Assembly: GCA_030039035.1 (NCBI GenBank)
Contig: JASHQQ010000208.1
Span: 1-37,123, forward strand
Source of the DNA: Acidobacteriaceae bacterium
GTDB lineage: Bacteria; Acidobacteriota; Terriglobia; Terriglobales; Acidobacteriaceae
DNA length: 37,123 bases
Direction: 5' to 3'
Shown here: positions 16,640 to 24,446 of the stretch, piece after piece
Layout: each line of letters opens with the position of its first letter
How positions within the stretch are numbered: the first letter of the stretch is position 1
The notes under the pieces: model-generated
What the model was told of the DNA's origin: nothing
Databases searched by the model: none
What the model saw: only the letters and a program-made list of their open reading frames with translations
Position numbers and translations under genes: made by a program

Positions 16640-17133
16640 TTCTCATCGTCCTCATTTTCCGACCGTACCCATCGCAGAAACGCCTCTCCGCCGCCAAACG
16701 CGGCAAACTCGTCCTTCATCAGACCAAAGATCTTTCCAGTCATCCGGTGCGCCCATTCCTCGGGGGTTTCTCCGGGGGGAGGAACGATGGATTGGGTTCC
16801 GGGAGTGCGCCCGCCAGTCGACCCGCTGGTTCCGGCGACCCGATAATGAACCACGACCGTCGAACTTGTCCCGGACGGCGGCCCATCCACGCCTTCAATC
16901 TCCAGGTCATTTGCCCGCAGGAACTTTTCAGCCTGGATTGCAGAACAAATCTGGTGCCAGTTCTTGTCGGGAAATCCCATTGGCCGCAAATCGTCCATCA
17001 AGTCCCGAGCGGCCACTGAGACCCGGGTTTTCCCTGCTCGAATCGCAGGCTCGACATATTTATTCCGTGCGACTGAGCGTACCTGATCGCTCAATCCAAA
17101 ATTGATTCTGCTTCCCTTTCCTGGCGCTCCCAT
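16636..17133 (-). CDS. Uncharacterised partner of the PIN protein (candidate antitoxin)
   Basis: 165 residues from the ATG at 17133, with GAGGAG about 8 bases upstream; a GTG at 17142 is in frame but lies over that ribosome site. The N-terminus is basic (PGKGSRINFGLSDQVRSVAR). A middle region, VSVAARDLMDDLRP and NWHQICSAIQAEKFL followed by a strand-rich segment ending STVVVHYRV, looks like a small winged or helical nucleic-acid-binding domain. I recall a similar short conserved domain in unannotated proteins but cannot name it. The C-terminal 60 residues are Gly/Pro-rich, then helical (EEWAHRMTGKIFGLMKDEFAAF) and acidic. No AbrB, RHH, Phd or HTH antitoxin signature is seen. Role as antitoxin is inferred from the overlap alone. 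Confidence 0.7.
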   Translation of the reverse strand: MGAPGKGSRINFGLSDQVRSVARNKYVEPAIRAGKTRVSVAARDLMDDLRPMGFPDKNWHQICSAIQAEKFLRANDLEIEGVDGPPSGTSSTVVVHYRVAGTSGSTGGRTPGTQSIVPPPGETPEEWAHRMTGKIFGLMKDEFAAFGGGEAFLRWVRSENEDDEK

Positions 17134-17190
17134 TCCTTGCACTCCTCTGCGGTGCTGATCTCAGCGTACCATAAATAGATATTGTATAAA

Positions 17191-17209
17191 TGAACACTTT
17201 ATCTGTTCA
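17191..17209. promoter_or_regulatory. Inverted repeat in the divergent PIN-module/cdsA gap
   Basis: TGAACA-N7-TGTTCA is a perfect 6-7-6 inverted repeat in an AT-rich patch (17161-17210) between the candidate antitoxin start and cdsA. It could be an operator for the module, as antitoxins commonly bind their own promoter, but this is inference. Confidence 0.4.
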
Positions 17210-17290
17210 GGGATCGGAAGGACAACGAGCGAGCAAGTTCAATTCCGCACCCTTTTCGATCTGCCCGTGCAGTGTATCCTCAACCGTGGA

Positions 17291-18142
17291 ATGAAACGCG
17301 TCCTCACCGCCCTCGTTCTGATTCCGCTGGTGTTGTTCCTCGTCTTTCTGGGGCCCGGGTGGGATGGCGTCTTCACGCTCTTTACCGCAGGCATTGCCAT
17401 GCTGGCAGCCTGGGAGTATCTGGGCCTGACGACGCACATCGGAGCCAATCCGCCGCGGCTGGCGGTCATTCTTGCCATCCTGCTGCTCTTCGGATCGCGC
17501 ATCTTCGCCGACAGCTTCGACGTGCTGCGTCAGACCGAGGTGGTTTTCGGCTTCCTCGCGCTCGCATTGCTGGTCTTCTGCACCTGTCGATCACCCGTGG
17601 AACGGATGTTGGCCGACGCCTCGGCGTCGATCTTCTGCCTTTTCTACCTCGGATTGACACTTCTCACGCTTCCGTCCCTGAAGCAGGATCCCGAAGGCAG
17701 CGGCGCATCGCTGCTAACGTTTTTGTTTTGTGTCGTCTGGGCAGGGGACATCGCCGCGCTCTACGTGGGCCGAGCCTGGGGACGTCGAAAGCTGGCGCCA
17801 ACCCTGAGCCCCAACAAGACGTGGGAAGGAGCGATTGCCTCGGTTGCCGGCAGCCTGCTGATCACCGCTGGCCTGCTGGCGCTGGCGGAGCAGTTGCCCA
17901 GGCTGAATGTCACCCGGCTCACGTTTTCCGGCGAGAACTGGTACTGGTACATGATGGCGGTGATTCTGAACGTTGCCGCACAGGTGGGCGATCTGGCCGA
18001 GTCGGCGCTGAAACGCTCGGCCGGTGTCAAGGATTCCGGATCGCTGCTGCCCGGCCATGGAGGCGTTCTCGATCGCGTCGACGCACTGCTGCTGGCCGCT
18101 CCGGTGCTGTGGTACGCTCAGATCGTTCGCCAGCGATTCTAG
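17291..18142 (+). CDS. cdsA: Phosphatidate cytidylyltransferase
   Basis: 283 residues from the ATG at 17291. A GTG at 17267 is in frame but has no ribosome site. CdsA makes CDP-diacylglycerol from phosphatidate and CTP in the inner membrane, feeding phospholipid synthesis. Several hydrophobic helices are visible from MKRVLTALVLIPLVLFLVF onward. The family signature is complete near the C-terminus: LKRSAGVKDSGSLLPGHGG followed by VLDRVD. GRRKLAPTLSPNKTWEGA is the other conserved block. It belongs to the uppS-cdsA-dxr-rseP cluster common in bacteria. The gap to dxr is 175 bases and contains inverted repeats. Confidence 0.95.
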   Translation: MKRVLTALVLIPLVLFLVFLGPGWDGVFTLFTAGIAMLAAWEYLGLTTHIGANPPRLAVILAILLLFGSRIFADSFDVLRQTEVVFGFLALALLVFCTCRSPVERMLADASASIFCLFYLGLTLLTLPSLKQDPEGSGASLLTFLFCVVWAGDIAALYVGRAWGRRKLAPTLSPNKTWEGAIASVAGSLLITAGLLALAEQLPRLNVTRLTFSGENWYWYMMAVILNVAAQVGDLAESALKRSAGVKDSGSLLPGHGGVLDRVDALLLAAPVLWYAQIVRQRF

Positions 18143-18299
18143 CTATCAGCTCTCGGCTTTCAGCGATCAGCTCCCAGGCGATCCGGATCATGGCGCTGAT
18201 GTACGGCGCTTCACGTCTGACTTCGCTCCGGGATGTCCTTCCTTCGGACTTCGCGGGAAAGCGACAGGCTGAAGGCTGGAGGCTGAGAGCTGAAAGCTC
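18141..18299. repeat. Inverted pair of AGCTG-type low-complexity repeats (family C)
   Basis: 18141-18173 carries AGCTNTCAGCT-like units, and 18267-18299 carries the complementary GAGAGCTGAAAGCT-like units. The two arms, about 95 bases apart, can pair imperfectly over roughly 25 bases. The left arm begins at the last bases of the cdsA stop codon; the right arm ends about 10 bases before the dxr ribosome site. Confidence 0.55.
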
Positions 18300-18317
18300 A
18301 AACTTGCTGGAGCTCAT

Positions 18318-19490
18318 TTGAAGCGACTGACAATCCTCGGCTCCACGGGTTCCATCGGACAAAGCACCCTTTCCATCGTCGAACAATTTCCCGAGCGCTT
18401 CGAAGTGGCTGCTCTGGCTGCCGGCCGAAATGTGGAGTCGGCGTTTGCCCAGGCAGTTCGATGGCGGCCGCAATTGGTTTCTCTGGCCACCGAGGAGCTG
18501 GCAGATCGGCTTTCGACGCGGTTGAAGGGTGCCGGAGTTACGGAAGTCCAGGTAACATGCGGGACCAAAGGAACGGTCGACTGCGCCACTCTGCCTTCCG
18601 CCGATTTCGTCGTCTCCGCCATTGTCGGTGTCTCTGGGCTGGAAGCGACCCACGCGGCTATCCTTGCCGGCAAACCGGTTGGCCTCGCCAACAAAGAGTG
18701 CATGGTGGCTGCGGGCGAGATCCTCACGCGTGCGGCCCGCGAGCGCAATGTGCCGCTGCTGCCCATCGACAGCGAGCACAATGCCGTTCATCAGTGCCTT
18801 CGCGTCGGCGCCCGTAACGAAGTCAAAACGATCTGGCTGACGGCCTCCGGCGGGCCGTTTCGCCAGCTTCCCGTCGAGCAGTTTGCCTCGATCACGCCCG
18901 AGCAGGCGCTGAAGCACCCGACTTGGGTGATGGGCCGCCGCATCACCATCGATTCGGCCACGCTGCTGAACAAGGGCCTCGAGGTCATCGAGGCCTGCCG
19001 GCTCTTCGACGTCCGCCCCAGCCAGGTGCGCGTGACGGTACACCCGCAATCGACGATTCACTCGCTGGTCGAGTTCATCGACGGTTCCATTCTGGCGCAG
19101 ATCTCGGTCACCGATATGCGCCTGCCCATTCTCTACGCGCTGGCTTATCCCGAAAGGCCTGCGTCCACGCTCACCTTCGATCTGGCCGCGCTGCGGCAGC
19201 TCGACTTCGAACAGCCCGATTTCGAGCGTTTCACCTGCCTGCGGCTGGCTTTCGAGGCCGCGGAAGTCGGTGGGGTCCACCCCATTGCCCTCAACGCGGC
19301 CGACGAGGTGGCCGTCGACGCATTTCTCGACCGGCAAATCTCTTTCACAGGAATCCCGGATACAATTGAACAGGTACTGGCGTCCACGCCGGAGGCACAC
19401 CCGACCACGATCCCGGAGGTGCTCGCCGCAGACCGCGTGGCGCGTCAAACGGCTCGGGAGCTGGTGGCGCGGGCCGCGCAGGGAAGATAG
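18318..19490 (+). CDS. dxr: 1-deoxy-D-xylulose 5-phosphate reductoisomerase
   Basis: 390 residues, the normal length. The enzyme converts DXP to 2-C-methyl-D-erythritol 4-phosphate with NADPH, the committed step of the MEP isoprenoid pathway. The N-terminal nucleotide-binding motif is LGSTGSIGQSTLSIVEQFP. Substrate and metal regions are ANKECMVAAGE, PIDSEHNAVHQC, TASGGPFR, and HPTWVMGRRITIDSATLLNKG (written here only in part as a recognisable block). HPQSTIHSLVEFIDGS and the C-terminal helical domain follow. The start is TTG at 18318 with GGAG 5 bases upstream. It supplies precursors to uppS and the polyprenyl synthase in the same window. Confidence 0.96.
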   Translation: MKRLTILGSTGSIGQSTLSIVEQFPERFEVAALAAGRNVESAFAQAVRWRPQLVSLATEELADRLSTRLKGAGVTEVQVTCGTKGTVDCATLPSADFVVSAIVGVSGLEATHAAILAGKPVGLANKECMVAAGEILTRAARERNVPLLPIDSEHNAVHQCLRVGARNEVKTIWLTASGGPFRQLPVEQFASITPEQALKHPTWVMGRRITIDSATLLNKGLEVIEACRLFDVRPSQVRVTVHPQSTIHSLVEFIDGSILAQISVTDMRLPILYALAYPERPASTLTFDLAALRQLDFEQPDFERFTCLRLAFEAAEVGGVHPIALNAADEVAVDAFLDRQISFTGIPDTIEQVLASTPEAHPTTIPEVLAADRVARQTARELVARAAQGR

Positions 19491-19524
19491 CAAAACATAA
19501 GAAGAGGAAACCTGTTCCGCACCT

Positions 19525-20904
19525 ATGCACGAGTTTCTGATTTCGACCGCCGCCTTCATTGTTCTGCTGGGCATCATGGTCGTCGTCCACGAATTTGGCC
19601 ACTTTGCGGTCGCCAAGCTGTGCGGCGTGCGCGTCGAGGCCTTTTCGGTCGGCTTTGGCCCGAGGCTCTTCGGCATCAAGTATGGCGATACCGACTACAA
19701 GGTCTGCTTGCTGCCGCTGGGCGGCTACGTGAAGATGACCGGCGAAACTCCCGACGCAGGCGTTGCCGCGGGAGTCGAAGAAACCGATCCGGCGCTCGCC
19801 AACGATCCTGGCGCCTTCACTTCGCATCCGCGCTGGCAGCGAATGCTGATCGGCCTGGCCGGGCCGGTGGCCAACTTCATCCTGGCCTTTGTCGCCATGG
19901 CGTGCTACTTCGCCTGGATCAACGAATCTCCGGCATTTGAAGTACCGGACACGCGCGTCGAATGGGTGGCGCCGGGTTCGCAGGCCGCGACCGCCGGCCT
20001 TCAGTCCGGCGATGTGATTCGTGAATTCGCCGGTTCGGGCAACCCGAGCTGGTACATGATCGACGCGCGCGCCAGCCTCAACCTGAACGAAACCGTGCCG
20101 GTGGACGTGGATCGCGACGGCAAGTTGCTGCACCTGTCGCTGTATCTTCCCTCGGAGTCTCATTCCGACGAGTTCGACGTTTCGGATATCGGCCTGTATC
20201 CGCAGCAAGTGTCCGGCCCCATCGACGTCGCGGCCGTGGTGCAAGACGCGCCCGCCGCGCAGGCCGGCTTGCAGCCCGGCGACGCCATCGAGTCCGTCGA
20301 TGGCCATGCCTTCCATACCGTGCCTGTGCTCCTGGCCTATCTGCAGGCCGGAAAGGGCAAACCCATTTCGGTGGTAGTGATGCGCAAAGGGCAGATCCTG
20401 CCGCCCCTTGTGATGCATCCCGTGCATTCCTCCGCTCAGCTTGGTTCGGGTTGGAAGCTCGGCTTCGAGGCCGTTCCGCCGCCGATGCGCGACGAGCCGC
20501 TGCCCTTCGGCAGGGCGCTGGCCAAGTCGAATTCGTTTTGCGGCGACAGCTCGACGCTGATTCTCGATGTGCTGAGGGGCATCTTCACGCACCGGGTTTC
20601 CATCTCGCAGCTCACGGGTCCGGTCGGCATCGCGCGCATGGCCGGCGAAGCGGTTCAGATGAAAGGGTGGTATCCCAGTTTCGCGCTGGCGTCGGAGATC
20701 AGCCTCAACCTCGGCATCCTGAACCTGCTTCCGTTTCCGATTCTCGATGGCGGCCTCATTCTGCTTCTGGCCATCGAGAGCGGAATCCGCCGCGACATCA
20801 ACACGCTGGTCAAGGAGCGCATCTACCAGGCCGCATTTGTCATGCTGGTAGCCTTCGCCGCGTTTATCATCTTCAACGACATCACCAAGCTGAACGCCCA
20901 CTGA
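19525..20904 (+). CDS. rseP: Site-2 protease, RIP metalloprotease RseP
   Basis: 459 residues. RseP is an inner-membrane zinc protease that cleaves transmembrane segments, such as anti-sigma factors and leftover signal peptides. The zinc motif HEFGH is at residues 22-26 within the first helix, and the third ligand is D408 in NLLPFPILDGG. Two PDZ domains lie between: one around residues 140-210 (GLQSGDVIREFAGSG), the other around 230-300 (AGLQPGDAIESVDGHAF). The segment GPVGIARMAGEA precedes the last catalytic helix. The ATG at 19525 is 34 bases after dxr; the purine-rich AGAGGA is rather far upstream. Gene order after dxr is the usual one. Confidence 0.95.
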   Translation: MHEFLISTAAFIVLLGIMVVVHEFGHFAVAKLCGVRVEAFSVGFGPRLFGIKYGDTDYKVCLLPLGGYVKMTGETPDAGVAAGVEETDPALANDPGAFTSHPRWQRMLIGLAGPVANFILAFVAMACYFAWINESPAFEVPDTRVEWVAPGSQAATAGLQSGDVIREFAGSGNPSWYMIDARASLNLNETVPVDVDRDGKLLHLSLYLPSESHSDEFDVSDIGLYPQQVSGPIDVAAVVQDAPAAQAGLQPGDAIESVDGHAFHTVPVLLAYLQAGKGKPISVVVMRKGQILPPLVMHPVHSSAQLGSGWKLGFEAVPPPMRDEPLPFGRALAKSNSFCGDSSTLILDVLRGIFTHRVSISQLTGPVGIARMAGEAVQMKGWYPSFALASEISLNLGILNLLPFPILDGGLILLLAIESGIRRDINTLVKERIYQAAFVMLVAFAAFIIFNDITKLNAH

Positions 20905-20929
20905 CGTTCTTGCTTGTGGAGCACGCCGG

Positions 20930-21346
20930 ATGCACGTAACGACGTCGGCGCGGGTGCGCTATGCCGAAACCGACCAGATGGGCATCGTCTACTACGCGAA
21001 CTTCTTCGTCTGGTTCGAGATTGGCCGTGTGGAGCTGCTGCGATCTCTTGGCCTGACCTACAACGAGATGGAAACCGAACACCGCTGCATTCTGCCGGTG
21101 GTCGAAGCCAACTGCCGCTATCGCGCTCCGGCGCGATACGACGACGAGATCCTCATTGAAACGCAGCCGATCCTCCTGCGCCAGCATGTGATCAAATTCG
21201 CTTACCGCGTGCTGCGCAAAGAGTCCAATGGCGCAGAGCCGACGCTTCTGGCCGAGGGCGAGACCGCGCACGTGGTTTGCGACGAAAACCTGAACAAGAG
21301 AGATATTCCCGAGCGGTATGCGGTCGCACTGCGTTCGATGATGTAA
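20930..21346 (+). CDS. ybgC: YbgC-type acyl-CoA thioesterase (4HBT hot-dog fold)
   Basis: 138 residues. The signature RYAETDQMGIVYYANFFVWF (residues 10-29) is characteristic of 4-hydroxybenzoyl-CoA thioesterase-like proteins, with D15 at the catalytic position. These enzymes hydrolyse short or branched acyl-CoA or acyl-ACP thioesters; in many bacteria they are linked to the Tol-Pal system, but no tol genes are here. The ATG at 20930 has GGAG 8 bases upstream. It begins 25 bases after rseP, so it is probably the last gene of that transcription unit. Symbol assigned by family resemblance. Confidence 0.88.
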   Translation: MHVTTSARVRYAETDQMGIVYYANFFVWFEIGRVELLRSLGLTYNEMETEHRCILPVVEANCRYRAPARYDDEILIETQPILLRQHVIKFAYRVLRKESNGAEPTLLAEGETAHVVCDENLNKRDIPERYAVALRSMM

Positions 21347-21399
21347 CGCGCGCTTCCGCGCTGCTTCACCACTTGGCTTAAATCGTCCGGAGGTCCCGC

Positions 21400-23835
21400 A
21401 TGTTCCGGCTCCTTCGCCACGCCTTCCGCCAACTCCGGCAAAGCCCCGGCTTCGCCGCAACCGCGATCCTTACGCTGACGGTTGGCATCGGCGCCACGGT
21501 CGCCATCTTCGCGATCCTCGATGCGGTGTTGCTGGAGCCTTTGCCGTTTCCGCAGCCCGACCGGCTGGTCGCCGTCGAATCGCAGCCGGATCGCGTGGCT
21601 TCCATCCCCACCATGCAGGACTACGAGTCGCGTTCGACCAGCTTCGCGAGCCTTGCTGCTTATCGCGACTGGTCACCGGAGCGAAAAGGCGCGGACGCCC
21701 TGGCCGCCCGGCGAATCCTCGTCGCGAGCCAGGACTTCTTCGCAACGCTTGGCGTTCGATTCGCGCTGGGCGCGAACTGGGCCGTCACCGGCAACGAGAA
21801 GGACTGCAGTCTGCAGGCGATTGTCAGCGGTGCGTTCTGGAATCGCATCGGCGGGGGATCGGAGCTGGGGAATAGATCGCTGAATCTGGACAACCGGACT
21901 TTTCGCGTTGCCGGCGTACTTCCGGTCGAGCAGGAGATCGAAGGCTCCGGCGAGCTCAATCGGCCCGAGGTCTTCGTGCCGGTGGGCTGCGATACGCAGG
22001 TCCACCCGGCCGAGCGCGGCGACTGGGACTTCAATCTCATCGGAAGGCTGCGTCCGGGCGTGACGCTGGAGCAAGCGAACGCCGATCTGGCGCGCGTGGA
22101 CCAGACGCTCCAGAAGGACTATCCGGATGACTACCCGGCCTACAATGCCGCGTTTCACAGACCAACCCTTGTCTTTCCCTATATCGAGCTGTTAGTCGGA
22201 ACGGATGCCCGATCCGGGCTGCTGATGACTTTTGCCGCTTGCGGGCTCCTGCTTCTTATCGCGTGCAGCAACCTGGGCAATCTGCTGCTGGCGCGCACCA
22301 CGCGCCGGCGCGGCGAATTCGCTACGCGAACCACGCTGGGCGCGGCGCCCCGGCATCTGCTCGCCCAACTGGTCTCCGAGAACGGACTGATCGTCGCGCT
22401 TGGCGCGGGAGGCGGCGTCGTCCTGGCCCTGCTGGTTTTGAAGCTCGTAAAGGCTTCCGCGCCCATCCACATGCCGCGGCTCGCGCACGCGAGCCTCCAT
22501 CCGGCGATTCTCGCGTTCATCGTCCTGCTCTGTGCAAGCGTCGTCTTCCTGCTTACGGTTTTGCCGGCAGGGCGAGCGATCCGGCCCGGGTTGCTCGGTG
22601 ACCTGCAGGTTGCCGGGCGCAGCACCTCATCGCGAAGTCTGCGCATCGCCGGCCGGCTGCTCGTGATCGCGCAGATCAGTCTCACCCTGGTGCTGCTGGC
22701 CTGCGCCGGCTGGATGATCGGCGGCGTCTGTCTGCTCCTGCATCAGCCGCTCGGCTTCGCGCCCGGTCACCTGTTCATGGCCGAGGTGTGGACCGGCTCG
22801 CGCGCATTGACGCCGGAGCAGACGACACAGGCCGAACTCGAGCTGGAGCAGATGGCCGCGAGCTTGGGCGCGCTTCCGGGAGTGAACTCCGCCACAATCA
22901 CAGATCATCCACCGCTCGGCCACGCCGTCAATCGCTACGACTTCTGCTCCGACGTGCATCCGGAGCAATGCGCGCGGCAGGTAACCATCAATCCGGATTC
23001 CTATGCGGTAACTCCCGGCTACTTCGCGACCGTTGGACAAACGCTGCTGGCGGGACGCGATTTCACTGCTGCGGACGATGCCCGCGACCACGTCGTGATC
23101 GTGAACCAGGTGCTGGCGGCGCGCGAGTGGCCGGGACAGAGCGCGCTCGGCCATCGTATTCACACGGGCGAGATCCACATTCCGGAAGGGCAAAGCTGGG
23201 CCACGGTCGTCGGCGTCGTGGGCAACGTGCACAGCTACGATCTGGTTTCCCCGCCTGGGCCAGACCTCTACGTGCCACGCAGCGAGAATCCCGGCGATTC
23301 CGGCGCCCTCCTTCTCGAGGTGAGCGGCGACCCGGCAGCTCTCCGGCAGACGGTGAGGAACCGGTTGAAAGAGCAGTTTCCGTCGGCCCGGGTTCTTAAA
23401 ACTGAGACGATGGGCGAGGAGATGGCCAGCGAAGTGGTGTTGCGCGTCTTCCTGATGCGCGTGACCATGGCGTTCGGAGCGATCGCCCTGTTTCTTTCGA
23501 TCCTGGGAACCTATGGCCTGCTTGCCTATGAAGTCTCGCTGCGCGAGAAGGAGATCGGCATCCGGCTGGCGCTCGGTTCCTCGCGTCAGCGCGTGGTCGG
23601 TCTGCTGCTCCGCGAGGAGGGTGTTTGGCTGGCATGCGGCACGCTGTTGGGGCTGGCTTGTGCCGCGGTCGCGGGATACGCACTGAGGTCGCGCTTCTAC
23701 GGCGCGCATTCCACGTCGGGGATGGTCCTGGCCGGATCCGCCGTGCTGCTCTTCGCTCCGGCGCTGCTGGCCATCGCGCTGCCGGCGCACCGCGCGGCGC
23801 TGCAGGATCCGGCGCAGACGCTGCGAAGGGAATAA
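21400..23835 (+). CDS. ADOP-type MacB/FtsX permease without prefix domain
   Basis: 811 residues. It starts directly at the first permease block (MFRLLRHAFRQLRQSPGFAA), without the charged prefix of the 3198, 5987 and 8711 genes. The first helix is at about residues 20-45. A periplasmic domain follows, with more cysteines than its paralogues (for example GCDTQVHP). A central FtsX-like block contains ACSNLGNLLLARTTRRRGEF, then a second periplasmic domain and a C-terminal block with SLREKEIGIRLALGSSRQRV, ending TLRRE. The ATG at 21400 has GGAGG 7 bases upstream. It follows ybgC by 53 bases; no PadR gene is adjacent, so its regulation differs from the two PadR modules. Confidence 0.92.
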   Translation: MFRLLRHAFRQLRQSPGFAATAILTLTVGIGATVAIFAILDAVLLEPLPFPQPDRLVAVESQPDRVASIPTMQDYESRSTSFASLAAYRDWSPERKGADALAARRILVASQDFFATLGVRFALGANWAVTGNEKDCSLQAIVSGAFWNRIGGGSELGNRSLNLDNRTFRVAGVLPVEQEIEGSGELNRPEVFVPVGCDTQVHPAERGDWDFNLIGRLRPGVTLEQANADLARVDQTLQKDYPDDYPAYNAAFHRPTLVFPYIELLVGTDARSGLLMTFAACGLLLLIACSNLGNLLLARTTRRRGEFATRTTLGAAPRHLLAQLVSENGLIVALGAGGGVVLALLVLKLVKASAPIHMPRLAHASLHPAILAFIVLLCASVVFLLTVLPAGRAIRPGLLGDLQVAGRSTSSRSLRIAGRLLVIAQISLTLVLLACAGWMIGGVCLLLHQPLGFAPGHLFMAEVWTGSRALTPEQTTQAELELEQMAASLGALPGVNSATITDHPPLGHAVNRYDFCSDVHPEQCARQVTINPDSYAVTPGYFATVGQTLLAGRDFTAADDARDHVVIVNQVLAAREWPGQSALGHRIHTGEIHIPEGQSWATVVGVVGNVHSYDLVSPPGPDLYVPRSENPGDSGALLLEVSGDPAALRQTVRNRLKEQFPSARVLKTETMGEEMASEVVLRVFLMRVTMAFGAIALFLSILGTYGLLAYEVSLREKEIGIRLALGSSRQRVVGLLLREEGVWLACGTLLGLACAAVAGYALRSRFYGAHSTSGMVLAGSAVLLFAPALLAIALPAHRAALQDPAQTLRRE

Positions 23836-23852
23836 TGTAGAAGCGCTGAGGC

Positions 23853-24362
23853 TCAGGCTGACTCCGAACGGTCCAAATCCTCCACCTCTCGTTTCAACCG
23901 AGAAAGTTCGCGGCGAGACATTCTCCACTTTTTGCCCGTCGTATCCCACACGAACACCTGTTTGGTACGTTCGTCCAGGATCGAAAGGTCCTCGGTATAT
24001 TCAGTGGCAAATTCGCCTTCCTTCAGCATTTTGGGCAGAGATCTTGGCATGTAAACGAAGTGGTCATGCCCTGACTTTTTCTTGTCACTCTTGATCGCCC
24101 GATTCAAAACCAAAACCGGACGCCTGCCGGTGTTAGTGACAGTCAGGATAAAGTTCGGTGCGGCCTGGCTCACATTCAGGTCCTTTGCCAGGCCTTGCGA
24201 AAAGGCGAACGCCTTTCCTTGGCTCTTTACTGGTTGGCCAATCATGCCTGAAAGCTCGATCCTCGCTCTATCATGCGAGTCTCGACAGATGTTCCAGCCA
24301 AGTACAAGTGAGGAAAGGAAGGCCCCATATATTGCCAGTATGCTTGTCAAGTCCGAAGCCAT
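23853..24362 (-). CDS. Small membrane-anchored protein, unknown function
   Basis: 169 residues. One N-terminal hydrophobic segment (about 6-23, SILAIYGAFLSSLVLGWN) is followed by a soluble domain with NFILTVTNTGRRPVLVL, a beta-strand-like pattern seen in many single-pass unannotated proteins. The C-terminus is charged and helical (RRELSRLKREVEDLDRSES). No catalytic motif is apparent. The ATG at 24362 follows GGGGA closely. Codon use and base composition are noticeably less GC-rich than the flanking genes, suggesting transfer. It lies 84 bases beyond the polyprenyl synthase and ends 17 bases from the convergent permease. Confidence 0.7.
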   Translation of the reverse strand: MASDLTSILAIYGAFLSSLVLGWNICRDSHDRARIELSGMIGQPVKSQGKAFAFSQGLAKDLNVSQAAPNFILTVTNTGRRPVLVLNRAIKSDKKKSGHDHFVYMPRSLPKMLKEGEFATEYTEDLSILDERTKQVFVWDTTGKKWRMSRRELSRLKREVEDLDRSESA

Positions 24363-24446
24363 AGGTCCCCATTGCGATGCAGGATGCGGACGGGCGACCG
24401 AAACTCAAGAAGCTAATCGGCACCGATCAGATTCGCCGCAGGCCGG

